Part shown: in pieces, positions 16,715 through 26,683 of the stretch | Layout of the letters: the number at the start of each line of letters is the position of its first letter | Position numbering within the stretch: the stretch's first letter is position 1 | Assembly: GCF_900113005.1 (NCBI RefSeq) | Contig: NZ_FONW01000009.1 | Span: 124,001-188,000, forward strand | Length of the DNA: 64,000 nucleotides | Source: Sunxiuqinia elliptica | Lineage (GTDB): Bacteria > Bacteroidota > Bacteroidia > Bacteroidales > Prolixibacteraceae | Direction of reading: 5' to 3' | Position numbers and translations under genes: made by a program | Notes under the pieces: model-generated | What the model was told of the DNA's origin: nothing | Databases searched by the model: none | What the model saw: the letters and a program-made list of their open reading frames with translations, nothing else

Positions 16715-18341
16715 CAATACGATTCATTCCTTTTTGAATCGCAAACTCTTCCTTGCCACCCTGCCAGCTTAATTTTAGTTTTAGCTCCATGTTTGATTCA
16801 ATCTCAATTTTCGGGCGTTGTTGTTTTGAGCTTCGTTCAAAGCAGGTTAGGGACAGCATTCCTTCAGGACCTATCGGGAAACGAGCAATCCCATGCTTCT
16901 CTGTTAAGTTCACATCCCAGTGGATGGTCTTTTCAGGAAAGTTTCCCTGAATACCAAACACCCCTTCAATCAATACTGCTATTGGAGGCAGGCCGGTCCA
17001 TCCAACAAAGTCAGGGCGAGCTAACAAACCGGGTTTAGCACTCTCAGGCGCATAGTACTCCCAAAATGTCCCGGTCTTTTTAAACACTTCCAAAATATGC
17101 TGATGATGACTAAAGGCAATGTCAAACGCTTTTTCGCGATAGCCATTTTTTTGAAGTCCTTTAATCACCATGAAATTTGTTGGCGCCCAAATTCCACCTT
17201 GCCAGTAACGACCGTCCTCCTGGTATTTCTCGTTATCAGCCGATAGTGAAGGAACCGGAAATTTACGGTTAAAGGTTGCGGGGTCGTCCAGATGCTCAAC
17301 CAAACGATCAAGTTGGTCTTTTTCCAACACATCGGCCAGCAACGCCCAATAAGCACCAATCCCTTTCATCTGGCTCAGACTGCCATCACGAAAACGATCG
17401 TACAAAAAGCCGGTTTTATCGTCCCAAAGATGCTCACGAATGTAGGCTGACAGCACACCGATTTCATCTTCGATATCTTCAATTTCCTGCCAACGCTCCA
17501 GAACAAAACCAAACTTGAGCAAAATACGATCAACCATCAACTGCTGCAAGCAAGCATCCAACCACACCATGTGCCCATGGCTGTATATCATGTTGTACTC
17601 GCGCGGAACCCTTGGCTGGTTATCCATTCCCGTTCCCCAACCACTAGTCCAATAGCTGCCGTCGCGCCAGGTACGGTTCAACCTCAACCAGCGACTATAG
17701 GCTGCTAAAGCTGGAAAAATCAGGTTCACCCGATCCCAATCTCCAAAATGGTTGTAATACTCCAACTCACTCCACGGAATGATATTCGGGCCGGTGCTCA
17801 CTGGATCATATCGGTGAAAAGCATCATCGCCTGTTTCCATAATCTCACGGCAAATGAAACCATCCAAATGCTGCAGAGAGTAAAAATTATTCAAGGTTTG
17901 TTGAAATGGAAACAAACGGCTTCCGTAGCGGGCAAACAAAGTAATGAAGGCTGAATCCCACATAAAGATATTGCCGTTGTAAGCCGTATCGAGATAACTG
18001 GACACAAAGCCAGAACCGGGAAGAGGCTTCCGGGTGTGCCCAATTCCAATCTCCCAAGCCTTCCAATACATATCAATGGCCTCTTTGTTTCCATCCCAGA
18101 ATGGCTCAGGCAAAACGTTTTTTGCTTCTGAAAAAGTTGGAGGATCAATCAACTGAGGATCCATTCTTCGGAACTCGTTTTCAGCTACAAAGGAGTTTTT
18201 TACGTAGGTATTTTTGTAGGGTAGTTTATAAGGAGACTTCCGTTCAGCACTATCGCTTCCGGCACTTGCCAGCGGAGAACAAACAACAGATGTACCGGCC
18301 AGCACTCCTGCTCTTAAAAAATTACGACGGTTTGTCTTCAT
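16710..18341 (-). CDS. MGH1/GH63-like glycoside hydrolase, Tat-exported
   Basis: A 543-residue protein with a twin-arginine signal (NRRNFLRA, residues 4-11). The body is an (alpha/alpha)6-barrel of the kind shared by GH63, GH37 trehalase and mannosylglycerate hydrolase. A candidate catalytic acid is Asp129 in the MWDS motif and a candidate base is Glu428 in FWEYY. The GGIWAPTN and VGWTGLPP stretches are typical of this clan. It may hydrolyse an alpha-glucoside or alpha-mannoside such as a mannosyl-glycerate-like unit; the exact substrate is not predictable. It lies between the metallophosphoesterase (82 bp upstream) and the Gfo/Idh gene in PUL 2. Confidence 0.78.
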   Translation of the reverse strand: MKTNRRNFLRAGVLAGTSVVCSPLASAGSDSAERKSPYKLPYKNTYVKNSFVAENEFRRMDPQLIDPPTFSEAKNVLPEPFWDGNKEAIDMYWKAWEIGIGHTRKPLPGSGFVSSYLDTAYNGNIFMWDSAFITLFARYGSRLFPFQQTLNNFYSLQHLDGFICREIMETGDDAFHRYDPVSTGPNIIPWSELEYYNHFGDWDRVNLIFPALAAYSRWLRLNRTWRDGSYWTSGWGTGMDNQPRVPREYNMIYSHGHMVWLDACLQQLMVDRILLKFGFVLERWQEIEDIEDEIGVLSAYIREHLWDDKTGFLYDRFRDGSLSQMKGIGAYWALLADVLEKDQLDRLVEHLDDPATFNRKFPVPSLSADNEKYQEDGRYWQGGIWAPTNFMVIKGLQKNGYREKAFDIAFSHHQHILEVFKKTGTFWEYYAPESAKPGLLARPDFVGWTGLPPIAVLIEGVFGIQGNFPEKTIHWDVNLTEKHGIARFPIGPEGMLSLTCFERSSKQQRPKIEIESNMELKLKLSWQGGKEEFAIQKGMNRIG

Positions 18342-18383
18342 TGGTTTTTATCGATTTAGGGTTCTTAAAAGAAGGTAGAAAAC

Positions 18384-18405
18384 CAGGGAGGTGAAATCCT
18401 CCCTG
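18384..18405 (-). other. Hairpin between phosphoesterase and glycosidase genes
   Basis: A perfect 8-bp GC-rich stem (18384-18391 with 18398-18405, 6-nt loop) is followed on the minus strand by G and TTTT. It has terminator form but lies inside the operon, so partial termination or processing is likely (inference). Confidence 0.5.
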
Positions 18406-18423
18406 ATTGCGATTTAATGACAA

Positions 18424-19884
18424 TTATTTCTTATAAAAAAGCATGTTGCCTGGGATAGGCGTTTCCCGAATACTTAAACCGGAAATTCCAACTTCCAGTT
18501 CCTGCCCCATGTACGATTCAAAATAAAGCACCTCTAACTCATGATAGCCGGTTTCCAGCGCAATTTGTCCATCTTTTCGGCGGGCACTGTGCGAACCATC
18601 ATTATCAACAACCAACTGATTATCGATATATAAACGAGAACCATCATCGGAGTAGGTGTAAAAACGATAAACTCCTTTCTTATCTATTTTCAGATAGGCT
18701 GTGTACTCCAATCCGAAATAATCATCTTGTTTGGCGGGCTCCAACGAAATAGAGCTTGCCACGCCACTTGCAACTGGCTTGGCCTTTTTCAGCTCTTCAG
18801 TTTGCTTAAATTCCCCTTCAAAATAACGATAAGCAGTGCCAGGCTTTACCCCTTTTACAGAAACTGCTGGAAAGTACTCTGCATTGCTATCGTCATAGGT
18901 TAATCCAGAAGGATAATTGAACTTAAATGCCACCCCTTCATCCGTCCGAATCCAACTATCAAAACGGTAATCACCTTCTGCCAGCTGAATAATCCGGCTC
19001 CCTAAAGGTAATTTACCATAAGCATCAGCTCCGGTTCTTTGACCAAAAGCCAGTGCGATCTCTTTATGAATGCCGATGTAATTGTTATCGTGATCATGCC
19101 CGGCAAAGACTCCCATAACATCCTTCATCTCGAACAAAGAAGCGAACAAGCCCGAGTTTAGATCAGCTGAAGCAACACCTTCCTCACGCCTACCAACGGT
19201 ACTTTCCTTGTCTTCGATAAACTTATACTCAATTAAAGGAATATGCAGGAAAGCCAGCGAAGGAAGCGGACTTCCAGCGTTTTGTGTAGTAAACTGCTGA
19301 CTCTGGGTACGATACCAGCCAATCTGGTCAAAATGAACCCAATCGTAGTCACTCGCTTTGCGGTTGGTGGAATACGAATTTGAGTCGAAACAGTAGAGTA
19401 CTGCCGCCGTTTGGTCACTTTCCGACGACTTAATTTCAAGTGCATAATTTCCACAACCTGTTAGCTCCGGCCCTTTGCTACCAACAAAGTAGGGCATCGT
19501 TTCCAGAAGCTCAAAAATCTCATCACGTGAAATTCCGGGTTCTGCATCATGATTGCCGAGCGTAACAGCCCAAGGTGTTTTTGTCTCAATAAATGGAGTT
19601 GCCACGGCCTGCCAGCCTTCTTTTGCTGGGACGTTGGTAACAATATCACCAGTAAGAATTGCCAAATCAGGTTTCTCCGTTTTTAGCACCATTTCGATTG
19701 TTGCCCGCGTTTTTGAGCAATTTGCCGATCCATTGTCCCAATGAAGGTCTGTGAATTGTGCTATTTTGAATGACTTATCCTGATGAAATTTCAGTTGATC
19801 TTTTTCTTGTTGGCCAGTTGCAGTAACAACAAAAGCCAGCAAGCAGACCAAAGCTGCCATGGTTTTTATTCTGAATGTATTCAT
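18424..19884 (-). CDS. Secreted metallophosphoesterase with C-terminal PA14 domain
   Basis: A 486-residue protein with a signal peptide (about 1-24). The calcineurin-like fold is shown by DLH (D46, H48), GD (D80), GNHD (N111, H112), H214 and GHDH (H263, H265), the full two-metal set. The C-terminal part (about 353-470) is a PA14 domain, with the SDDGSRLYID core. PA14 domains bind carbohydrate in many glycosidases. The enzyme probably removes or cleaves phosphate esters on a glycan. It is 20 bp downstream of alkaline phosphatase. The GH92 protein of the same PUL carries a related PA14 domain. Confidence 0.87.
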   Translation of the reverse strand: MNTFRIKTMAALVCLLAFVVTATGQQEKDQLKFHQDKSFKIAQFTDLHWDNGSANCSKTRATIEMVLKTEKPDLAILTGDIVTNVPAKEGWQAVATPFIETKTPWAVTLGNHDAEPGISRDEIFELLETMPYFVGSKGPELTGCGNYALEIKSSESDQTAAVLYCFDSNSYSTNRKASDYDWVHFDQIGWYRTQSQQFTTQNAGSPLPSLAFLHIPLIEYKFIEDKESTVGRREEGVASADLNSGLFASLFEMKDVMGVFAGHDHDNNYIGIHKEIALAFGQRTGADAYGKLPLGSRIIQLAEGDYRFDSWIRTDEGVAFKFNYPSGLTYDDSNAEYFPAVSVKGVKPGTAYRYFEGEFKQTEELKKAKPVASGVASSISLEPAKQDDYFGLEYTAYLKIDKKGVYRFYTYSDDGSRLYIDNQLVVDNDGSHSARRKDGQIALETGYHELEVLYFESYMGQELEVGISGLSIRETPIPGNMLFYKK

Positions 19885-19904
19885 ACCATTAGTTTTAAGG
19901 TTTC

Positions 19905-21056
19905 TTACTGCAATTTTAGAAGTTCAGCGATTTTCCGAAATACGTCCGTGTTTTCGTAAGTACCGGAAAACTCACTCGCGCCCGGGCCATAAGCAAAAAC
20001 GGGAATGACAATTCCTGAATGGCCTCCTGTAGAAAAATGGCCTTCAACCTGCCCTGCCTCAATACTACCGTCCAGCAAGGTCAAGCCTCCGGTTTCGTGA
20101 TCAGCCAACACCACCACCAAGGTTTCTCCGTCTTTCTCAGCCCACTCCAATACTTTTCCAATGGTCTGATCAAAGTCAAAAATTTCGCCCATCAAGGCAG
20201 GCACATCATTCCAGTGGCCGCAGTCATCAATCCGTGAGCCTTCCAACATGGCAAAAAAGCCTTTCTTGTGCTTGCTCAACTCATCGATTGCTTTCAATGC
20301 CGCCTTCTGCCACACATCTCCACGTTCTTTCGCTAAAGGCAGCTGACCGTCATCAACAACTGCAAAAAGCTTTTCGCCCTTGTAATCTTCAACATCAGCC
20401 CAAGAATCAGCCAACTGGTAGCCCCGTTCTTCCATTTCCTTTAGCAAATCCCGTTCATCCGATCGCTTATTGAAATCGGTGCGTCCGCCGCCAAAAATAA
20501 AATCAACATTACAATTCAGATAACCAGCTGCAATTGCTTCCAGCTGCTCACGATCGGCATGGTTAGAGCAAAATGCAGCCGGTGTCGCATCCGTTAATCC
20601 GCAAGTGACCACCACTCCTGTTCCAAGGCCTTTTTCGTGAGCCAAGTCAGTTAGAGAAGTTAGCGGATTCCCGTCCATATCAACCCCTACTGAATGGTAC
20701 CTTGTTTTCTGTCCTGTTGCCATGGCAGTTCCCGCAGCCCCCGAATCAGTAATCAACTTGTTTCCGGCATAGGTTCGTGCCAAACCAGTGTAAGGAAAGT
20801 TATCCACATTCAATTTCCCTTGGTTGGCCACCCAAGCCATGGAAATCTGTGTGAGCCCCATTCCGTCTCCAATCATCAGAATGACATTTTTTACTTTCTT
20901 CCCTTTTACCGGTTTCACCTGAACCGTTTCATAAGCCTGTTCAACGGTGTAATTTAATTTATCAGCTTGCTCTTGATTAGCATACTGAGCTCTCAGTCCA
21001 CTTTGTCCAATTAAAAGAAAACTAAGTATTCCGAAAATGAATTTGATTGATTTCAT
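19905..21056 (-). CDS. Secreted alkaline phosphatase
   Basis: Counted from the ATG at 21056 (383 residues), which starts a clear signal peptide. A longer frame from 21131 overlaps the GH92 gene and adds a non-signal N-terminus. Metal ligand D64 (IGDG) and nucleophile S105 (DSGAAGT) identify the family. Later metal motifs are DDCGHWND, ADHETGG and GGHSG. The reaction is phosphomonoester hydrolysis in the periplasm with two zinc and one magnesium. At 383 residues it is shorter than E. coli PhoA. It lies 32 bp after the GH92 gene in a sugar operon rather than beside a visible Pho regulator, which points to glycan or sugar phosphates as substrate. Confidence 0.9.
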   Translation of the reverse strand: MKSIKFIFGILSFLLIGQSGLRAQYANQEQADKLNYTVEQAYETVQVKPVKGKKVKNVILMIGDGMGLTQISMAWVANQGKLNVDNFPYTGLARTYAGNKLITDSGAAGTAMATGQKTRYHSVGVDMDGNPLTSLTDLAHEKGLGTGVVVTCGLTDATPAAFCSNHADREQLEAIAAGYLNCNVDFIFGGGRTDFNKRSDERDLLKEMEERGYQLADSWADVEDYKGEKLFAVVDDGQLPLAKERGDVWQKAALKAIDELSKHKKGFFAMLEGSRIDDCGHWNDVPALMGEIFDFDQTIGKVLEWAEKDGETLVVVLADHETGGLTLLDGSIEAGQVEGHFSTGGHSGIVIPVFAYGPGASEFSGTYENTDVFRKIAELLKLQ

Positions 21057-21088
21057 TATTTCTATTTTTTCAAAAGTAATTCCAACGT

Positions 21089-24013
21089 TTAATTCCTTAC
21101 ATACAAAGACTCTTTGCTGATTGCCTGCCATTTTTCTTCACCAGCCTTTTTCCAGCCCCAATCCAATTTCTGGCCCTCATAGTCTTCAAAATAACGCAAC
21201 TGAAAACGATGCAAGCCCTCCTTCAAAGGAATCCTTCCTGTTGCCCGAATCGCGGCATGCGATCCATCATTGTAAACCACAGTTGCATCGCCAATTTTCA
21301 GGGTACTTCCATCATCTGATTCGGTATAGAACTCGTAAACACCATCTTCAGGGATAGCAATATACCCGTTGAATTCCAGCCCAAAGTCATCTTCCCTTTC
21401 TGCAATCTGAATACTTACCTTGTCCAGAAAACCCTTTTTAACGACCGGAGCAGATGCCAAATCATCAACAGTTGAAAACTCGCCCTCGTAATATTTGAAG
21501 GTTACCCCCTGATGGTTAGCTGATTGTCGATCCGCCTTTCTGAAAACAGCTTTAACGGCTTGCACTGAAAAGACCGGGCTAGGCTTATAACCTGCTTTAA
21601 ATGCTCTTGCTGTGAGCTTCATGTCCCGGTCAATTTTGAAGGGCTTTTCGTACTTCGTAGAGCTTTCGTTAGGCTCAGAGCCATCCAGCGTATATCTAAT
21701 TTCGGCGCCAGCTGTTCGGCACCCCAGTTCGCAGTTGATTTCGTCAATAAAATAATGCAGATCGTTTTTCACATAAGGAACAGAGACTTGCTGCCCGGCC
21801 GACATGGAAGAAGGACGCTCTTCTGTTTTCACTCCCCAATTTTTATTGGGTTGGCTGTCCAAATCAAATTCAAGCACACCTCCCTGCATCAGTATTTCGT
21901 GCGTAATGAAAGTCTTGTCAACAGCTTGTCCGTTAAACTTTACCGATTTGATGTAGATATTTTTCTTCGGATCATTCGCTTTGATCTGAAGGGCCTTGCC
22001 ATTGTGTAATTGAATGCTTGCCTCTGGAAATAATGGAGCGGTCAGCACATACTCGCCAGATCCGGGAGTTACCGGATACAGGCCCAAGCTACTCATCAAG
22101 TACCAGGCAGACATCTGTCCACAATCCTCATTTCCAACAATCCCGTCTGGCTGCGTACTGTACATCTCCTGCAGGATTTGACGAACCATTTCCTGGGTTT
22201 TCCACGGTTGTCCGATGTAACAATACAAGTAAGCCATATGGTGACTTGGCTCATTTCCATGAGCATACTGACCGATCAGACCTGTGATATCCGGAATATC
22301 AGTCAACACATCTCCGGACTCGGAAAACAGGTCATTCAGAGCTTTTGAGAACAACTCATTTCCACCCATTTGCTGGATCAAGCCATTAACATCATGCGGA
22401 ACTGCAAAGCGATATTGCCACGCATTGGCTTCGGTATAAGCTCTCCCGGCCTCGAAAGGATTAAACGGATTTTCCCAGTTTCCATCTTCCCGCTTTCCCC
22501 TAAAAAAACCGGTGCTACCATCAAATACATTCACGTAAGATTTAGCTCTTCGCATGTATTCTTGGTAGTCAGCTTCATGGCCTAAAGCTTTTGCCATTTG
22601 AGCAATACACCAATCGTCGTAGGCATATTCCAGCAAACAGGAAACCGACTCTTTCTTGATGTTGGCAGGAATAAACCCATTCTGCACGTAATATTTTCCG
22701 CCTTTTCTAGAACTATTTGAGGAGACTTTCATCGCTTCAAATGCCTTTTCGGCATCGAAGCCTCGAATCCCTTTCAAATAAGCATCAGCAATAACTGACA
22801 CCGAATGATAACCAATCATCGTACCGGTTTCTCCTGAAGACAAGGGCCAAATTGGTAATTCGCCTGTTTCTTCGTACATCGCCAACATCGAGCGGATAAT
22901 ATCTTCCGTAAGCTCCTCGTTGATTAAGGTCATCAGCGGATGCCAAGTTCTGAAGGTATCCCAAAGCGACAAAGTTGAATACATTTTCTGTCCTTGTGGT
23001 AAACTCTTGATCATGCCATCATGAGTCCGGTACTGCCCATTGACATCAGAAGTAACATTAGGCACAACCATAGCATGATATAAGGCGGTGTAAAAGACTT
23101 GTTGCTGCTCTTCAGTTCCTCCTTTTACCTGAACTACCGACAAAGCATCAGCCCAACTCTTCTCCGCTTTCAGTTTCTTGCCATCAAAATCAAATCCATC
23201 GGTTTCTGCATTCAAATTCTCCAAAGCATTTTCAATACTCACCAAAGAAGTTCCCAATTCAACTTCAATTACTTCGCCCGCTTGGGTTTCGTAGTTGACA
23301 ATTGCCTGCAGGTTATCTCCTTCCAAATGGGTTAAGCTGTCTGTCAGCTTTCCATCAGACACAAAGTGAAGGCTTTTAAATGGTTTTGAGAAACGAGCGA
23401 CAAAATAGATGTGCTGCTTGGGCGTCCAGCCCGTAGATACACGAGCTCCTGCAATTTCACTCTCGCTCAACTGCTTAAGTTCCAAATGTTCAATAGCCTC
23501 ATTATCGAGGCTATGATGCAAATCAACAACCAACTTGGCATCTGACGATTCCGGGAAAGTATAGCGATGAACACCGACATGAGGAGTAGCAGTCAGCTCA
23601 GCCGTAATGGCATCATCCGCAAAACTTACTCGGTAATAGCCTGGCGAGGCTTCTTCCTCTTGATGAGAAAAAGTATGTGGTGAAAAAATATATCCTTTTG
23701 CCTTCAGATTCAACGGCAACGTTGTTGGATGAATCAAAATATCACCCAAATCGATGGCTCCTGTTCCACTAAGATGTGTGTGCGAAAATCCATAAATCAA
23801 ACTGTCGCTGTAATGATATCCTGAGCAAGCATCCCAGTTTCCACGGCGTGTGTCCGGGCTTAACTGTACAGCACCAAAAGGAGTTGTTGCTCCCGGATAG
23901 GTGTGTCCATGAAAATCTGTTCCGATAAACGGATCGACAGATTCAATCGGAGTTTGTTGCTTGCATCCGATTAAGGCTATAAATAAAATAATCAAACTGA
24001 ATTTCGTATGCAT
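21089..24013 (-). CDS. GH92 alpha-mannosidase lipoprotein with CHB_HEX and PA14 domains
   Basis: A 974-residue lipoprotein (lipobox Cys17). Residues about 24-720 are GH92, with the N-terminal VDPFIGTD signature, the catalytic acid Glu588 in HGNEPSHH and the base/calcium region GNEDCGQMSAWY (E629, D630). GH92 enzymes are calcium-dependent, inverting exo-alpha-mannosidases; the linkage cannot be told from sequence. Residues about 765-820 form a chitobiase-C-terminal-like beta domain. Residues about 835-960 form a PA14 domain related to that of the metallophosphoesterase. The usual GH92 length is about 750, so the extra 230 residues are these modules. It is part of PUL 2. Confidence 0.93.
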   Translation of the reverse strand: MHTKFSLIILFIALIGCKQQTPIESVDPFIGTDFHGHTYPGATTPFGAVQLSPDTRRGNWDACSGYHYSDSLIYGFSHTHLSGTGAIDLGDILIHPTTLPLNLKAKGYIFSPHTFSHQEEEASPGYYRVSFADDAITAELTATPHVGVHRYTFPESSDAKLVVDLHHSLDNEAIEHLELKQLSESEIAGARVSTGWTPKQHIYFVARFSKPFKSLHFVSDGKLTDSLTHLEGDNLQAIVNYETQAGEVIEVELGTSLVSIENALENLNAETDGFDFDGKKLKAEKSWADALSVVQVKGGTEEQQQVFYTALYHAMVVPNVTSDVNGQYRTHDGMIKSLPQGQKMYSTLSLWDTFRTWHPLMTLINEELTEDIIRSMLAMYEETGELPIWPLSSGETGTMIGYHSVSVIADAYLKGIRGFDAEKAFEAMKVSSNSSRKGGKYYVQNGFIPANIKKESVSCLLEYAYDDWCIAQMAKALGHEADYQEYMRRAKSYVNVFDGSTGFFRGKREDGNWENPFNPFEAGRAYTEANAWQYRFAVPHDVNGLIQQMGGNELFSKALNDLFSESGDVLTDIPDITGLIGQYAHGNEPSHHMAYLYCYIGQPWKTQEMVRQILQEMYSTQPDGIVGNEDCGQMSAWYLMSSLGLYPVTPGSGEYVLTAPLFPEASIQLHNGKALQIKANDPKKNIYIKSVKFNGQAVDKTFITHEILMQGGVLEFDLDSQPNKNWGVKTEERPSSMSAGQQVSVPYVKNDLHYFIDEINCELGCRTAGAEIRYTLDGSEPNESSTKYEKPFKIDRDMKLTARAFKAGYKPSPVFSVQAVKAVFRKADRQSANHQGVTFKYYEGEFSTVDDLASAPVVKKGFLDKVSIQIAEREDDFGLEFNGYIAIPEDGVYEFYTESDDGSTLKIGDATVVYNDGSHAAIRATGRIPLKEGLHRFQLRYFEDYEGQKLDWGWKKAGEEKWQAISKESLYVRN

Positions 24014-24164
24014 TGTATGTTATTTTCTGATTTGTAGTTTGCAATGTTTTTACGTCCTGCCTATCCTCTTGATTTGAAATTGGCACGCTGCCGAACCTTA
24101 ATTTTTTTAGGGGGTCAACTAAACTCGTAAAATCGTTCATCAGCATTCCGCATGTACCAAAGAC

Positions 24165-24953
24165 TTACTTGCCTGTCTGTAGAAATTCTTGTAGTCCTTT
24201 CAAATCGTCGGCACCAATAATGGCAACACCAGCATCTTTCAGCTCTTTCCATATTGCCATGCGCTGGCTTTCCGTTTTATTAGGAGTTCCCCAAAAACGT
24301 AGCAGGCAACCTTTACTTTTAGCCTGTTCAACAAGTTGCCGTAAGTGCTCTTTTTCTTTGAGAGGAAATTCCCCTTTCCCATTCCATAAAAAATGGTCGG
24401 TCCAACTATCGCTAACCCAAGGCATCAATTGAGCCTCAACTCCTGTTTTTAAATCTTTTAAACGGCCGTCGTAACCCGCGTAACGAACTTTCTGATTGGC
24501 CATTAAATTCATTGGACGATTTCCTGAAACAACTACTTGCACTGCCCTTTGCGTTTGTTTTCCATTTTTAACAACTGCCAAGCAGTCCTCGTAATCTTCT
24601 AATATTTTATGAAGCAATTGATAGGTTTTAACCGCATCATCCTTGATATCAACCAACAAATAAATTGAGTGCCCGTCACCGTAAACAGCACCTCCATTTT
24701 CCTGAATTAAATTCTGCAGCGGATTCAGATAAAGAGTACGTAATGTCCTTCCAGGTTTTATTTCATCAAAATCGTGCGCAACGAAGAGCGAATCACCAAT
24801 AGTATAAATATCTGCCTCGATACTTCGAAAATCAAAGGAAAGTGCATCCAATAGAGGACGCTTGTGCTCATAATCGTTGTGAGCATGAGCAATAGGCTGA
24901 GCTCCCGCCATACAGCTAGCCAATAGCCAAGCAACTGTTAGCCAAAACTTCAT
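24165..24953 (-). CDS. GDPD/PI-PLC-like phosphodiesterase
   Basis: A 262-residue secreted protein with a possible lipobox at Cys14. The TIM barrel has the HAHNDY motif (H23, H25, N26), EAD (E46, D48), a second histidine (H60) and VDIK (D102, K104). This matches the glycerophosphodiester phosphodiesterase / phosphatidylinositol phospholipase C superfamily. It would cleave a phosphodiester, for example glycerophospho- or inositol-phosphate groups. It is the first enzyme gene after the susD terminator of PUL 2 and precedes GH92 by 151 bp, so it likely works on the same substrate. Confidence 0.8.
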   Translation of the reverse strand: MKFWLTVAWLLASCMAGAQPIAHAHNDYEHKRPLLDALSFDFRSIEADIYTIGDSLFVAHDFDEIKPGRTLRTLYLNPLQNLIQENGGAVYGDGHSIYLLVDIKDDAVKTYQLLHKILEDYEDCLAVVKNGKQTQRAVQVVVSGNRPMNLMANQKVRYAGYDGRLKDLKTGVEAQLMPWVSDSWTDHFLWNGKGEFPLKEKEHLRQLVEQAKSKGCLLRFWGTPNKTESQRMAIWKELKDAGVAIIGADDLKGLQEFLQTGK

Positions 24954-25104
24954 AGGATTTAATTGTTTTTTCGATGGCTATAAAGCCATGTGTTGCTAAG
25001 GTTAGTAGAACAACGACAAGACCGGCTAAAAAAGCCTGCCAATCGTTCCATTAAAAATTCAGCATCTACCCAAAAGAGCTTATAAGAAGCTCCACACGGT
25101 ACTG

Positions 25105-25166
25105 TAAAAAAAGAGGATGCACCTTAAACCCTCTTAAAAGTTGAAACAAACCGCGGTGCATCCTCT
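25105..25166 (-). terminator. Terminator-like hairpin after susD (PUL 2)
   Basis: Perfect 12-bp arms (25112-25123 with 25155-25166) enclose a 31-nt loop and are followed on the minus strand by six or more T. It lies 22 bases after the SusD stop. It probably limits read-through from susCD into the enzyme genes. Confidence 0.75.
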
Positions 25167-25187
25167 ACTACTTCACTGAAAACTCAT

Positions 25188-26672
25188 TTAATAGCCTGGA
25201 TTTTGTTCCAGTACACCATTACTGTTATCAATTTCCCCTTGAGGTAAAGGGAACACGTTATGAATTGATGGTTTATAATTTCTAGGTCCACGTGGATCGT
25301 CGATACCTGCATTGTAAATTTCTTCCGCAAGTCCCCAACGTACCAAGTCATAATGTCTGCATTCTTCAAAGGCCAACTCGCAACGTCTTTCTTTTACAAG
25401 ATCGTTAAATGTAGGTTCAGCAATTGCTTTAGAAGCATCGCCATTGAATGCACGAACACGAACTTTATTGAATGACTCTGCAGCTTCGGCAACACCTAAA
25501 TCACGGTTGGCCGGGCCACCATTATTCAACATGATTGTAGCTTCAGCATTCAGCAACAATACATCCGAGTAACGCAAAATAGGAATGTCCAATCCACTTT
25601 CCCAACCAACATATTTTTCTTGGTAAGGATGAGCAAACTTCACACAGATGTAATCGGTTCCCCACGAGCCAACCAAGTCTTTGCTCAACACAGTCGTGGT
25701 TCCGTCAAACTTGAATTCACCACCATTCACATCAACCAAGGTTGCCTTTCTACGGGTATCGCCTTCTTCGAACGCTTTTGCCAAGCTGGCTGTAGGAGCA
25801 AAATAGTTCCATCCAGAACCATTGGTAATGCTTCCTGGCAAGTGAACAATTGAAGTAATTGTTCCTTGGTGACGCACGGGCTTACAACGTAAAGAAAACA
25901 GGTGCTCTGAAGCATTTTCTGAGGTCGTTGAAAACGCATCCTGGTAATTTGGCAACAACTCATATTGCTGGCTATCGATCACCTGATCACTAGCCGTTTT
26001 ACTTGCTTCCCATTTTCCTTCGAAAGCATACACTTTAGCCAACAATCCAAGGGCTGATCCTTTATGTGGACGTCCCATTTCTTCGCCAGCGTATTCCCAC
26101 TCCGTGAATAAATCAGCTGCCGCTTTCAAATAGTTTTCAACCCGGGTATAGCTATCTTCCAAGCTTAAGCGAGGCTCATTCACATTGCTCTCTGCTTCGT
26201 AATCATAGAAAGGAACTCCACCATATTTCTGAATCAGTTGGAAATAAGCAAATCCCAAAAGGAAATTAGCTTCACCTAAAATCCGGTCTTTGCGTTGCTG
26301 ATTCATTTCAATCTCTGGTACATTTTTCAACACGTCATTACAACGTCTGATAATTTTATAAAAGTCAGACCAATAGCTTTTTGCATAACCTGCAACATTC
26401 ACATTCGTTGTAAAGTTGGTCATGTTAATAACCGCTGTTTTATTTTTGTTGACAATGAAATCGTCACCAGCTGTTGATAACCAGAAATGACCACGGCCAT
26501 AACTTTCCTCGAAATACAATGGTTCGTAGGCTGCATTGATCCCGAGTTCAGCATCTTCAGCAGTATTCCAAAAGGTCCCTAGTCCGTACGGACTTTTATC
26601 TAAAAAGTCTTCGTTGCATGAAGATGCAACAAGCGTGATAAATAGTAATATAATGATTCTAAATCGCTTCAT
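25188..26672 (-). CDS. SusD/RagB-family glycan-binding lipoprotein (PUL 2)
   Basis: A 494-residue outer-membrane lipoprotein with lipobox Cys19 (ASSC) followed by NEDFLD. The TPR-rich N-terminal half contains AEDAELGINAAYEPLY and LGEANFLLGFAYFQL, and the C-terminal half contains the KERRCELAFEECRHYDLVRWG signature region. It pairs with the SusC encoded 11 bp upstream and captures the glycan at the surface. It is shorter than and clearly different from the PUL 1 SusD, consistent with a different ligand. Confidence 0.93.
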   Translation of the reverse strand: MKRFRIIILLFITLVASSCNEDFLDKSPYGLGTFWNTAEDAELGINAAYEPLYFEESYGRGHFWLSTAGDDFIVNKNKTAVINMTNFTTNVNVAGYAKSYWSDFYKIIRRCNDVLKNVPEIEMNQQRKDRILGEANFLLGFAYFQLIQKYGGVPFYDYEAESNVNEPRLSLEDSYTRVENYLKAAADLFTEWEYAGEEMGRPHKGSALGLLAKVYAFEGKWEASKTASDQVIDSQQYELLPNYQDAFSTTSENASEHLFSLRCKPVRHQGTITSIVHLPGSITNGSGWNYFAPTASLAKAFEEGDTRRKATLVDVNGGEFKFDGTTTVLSKDLVGSWGTDYICVKFAHPYQEKYVGWESGLDIPILRYSDVLLLNAEATIMLNNGGPANRDLGVAEAAESFNKVRVRAFNGDASKAIAEPTFNDLVKERRCELAFEECRHYDLVRWGLAEEIYNAGIDDPRGPRNYKPSIHNVFPLPQGEIDNSNGVLEQNPGY

Positions 26673-26683
26673 TTCCCCAAACT

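Noticed and set aside
21056-21131. Extended N-terminus of alkaline phosphatase
   Set aside because: It overlaps the GH92 coding end and lacks a signal peptide; the ATG at 21056 opens a good signal.
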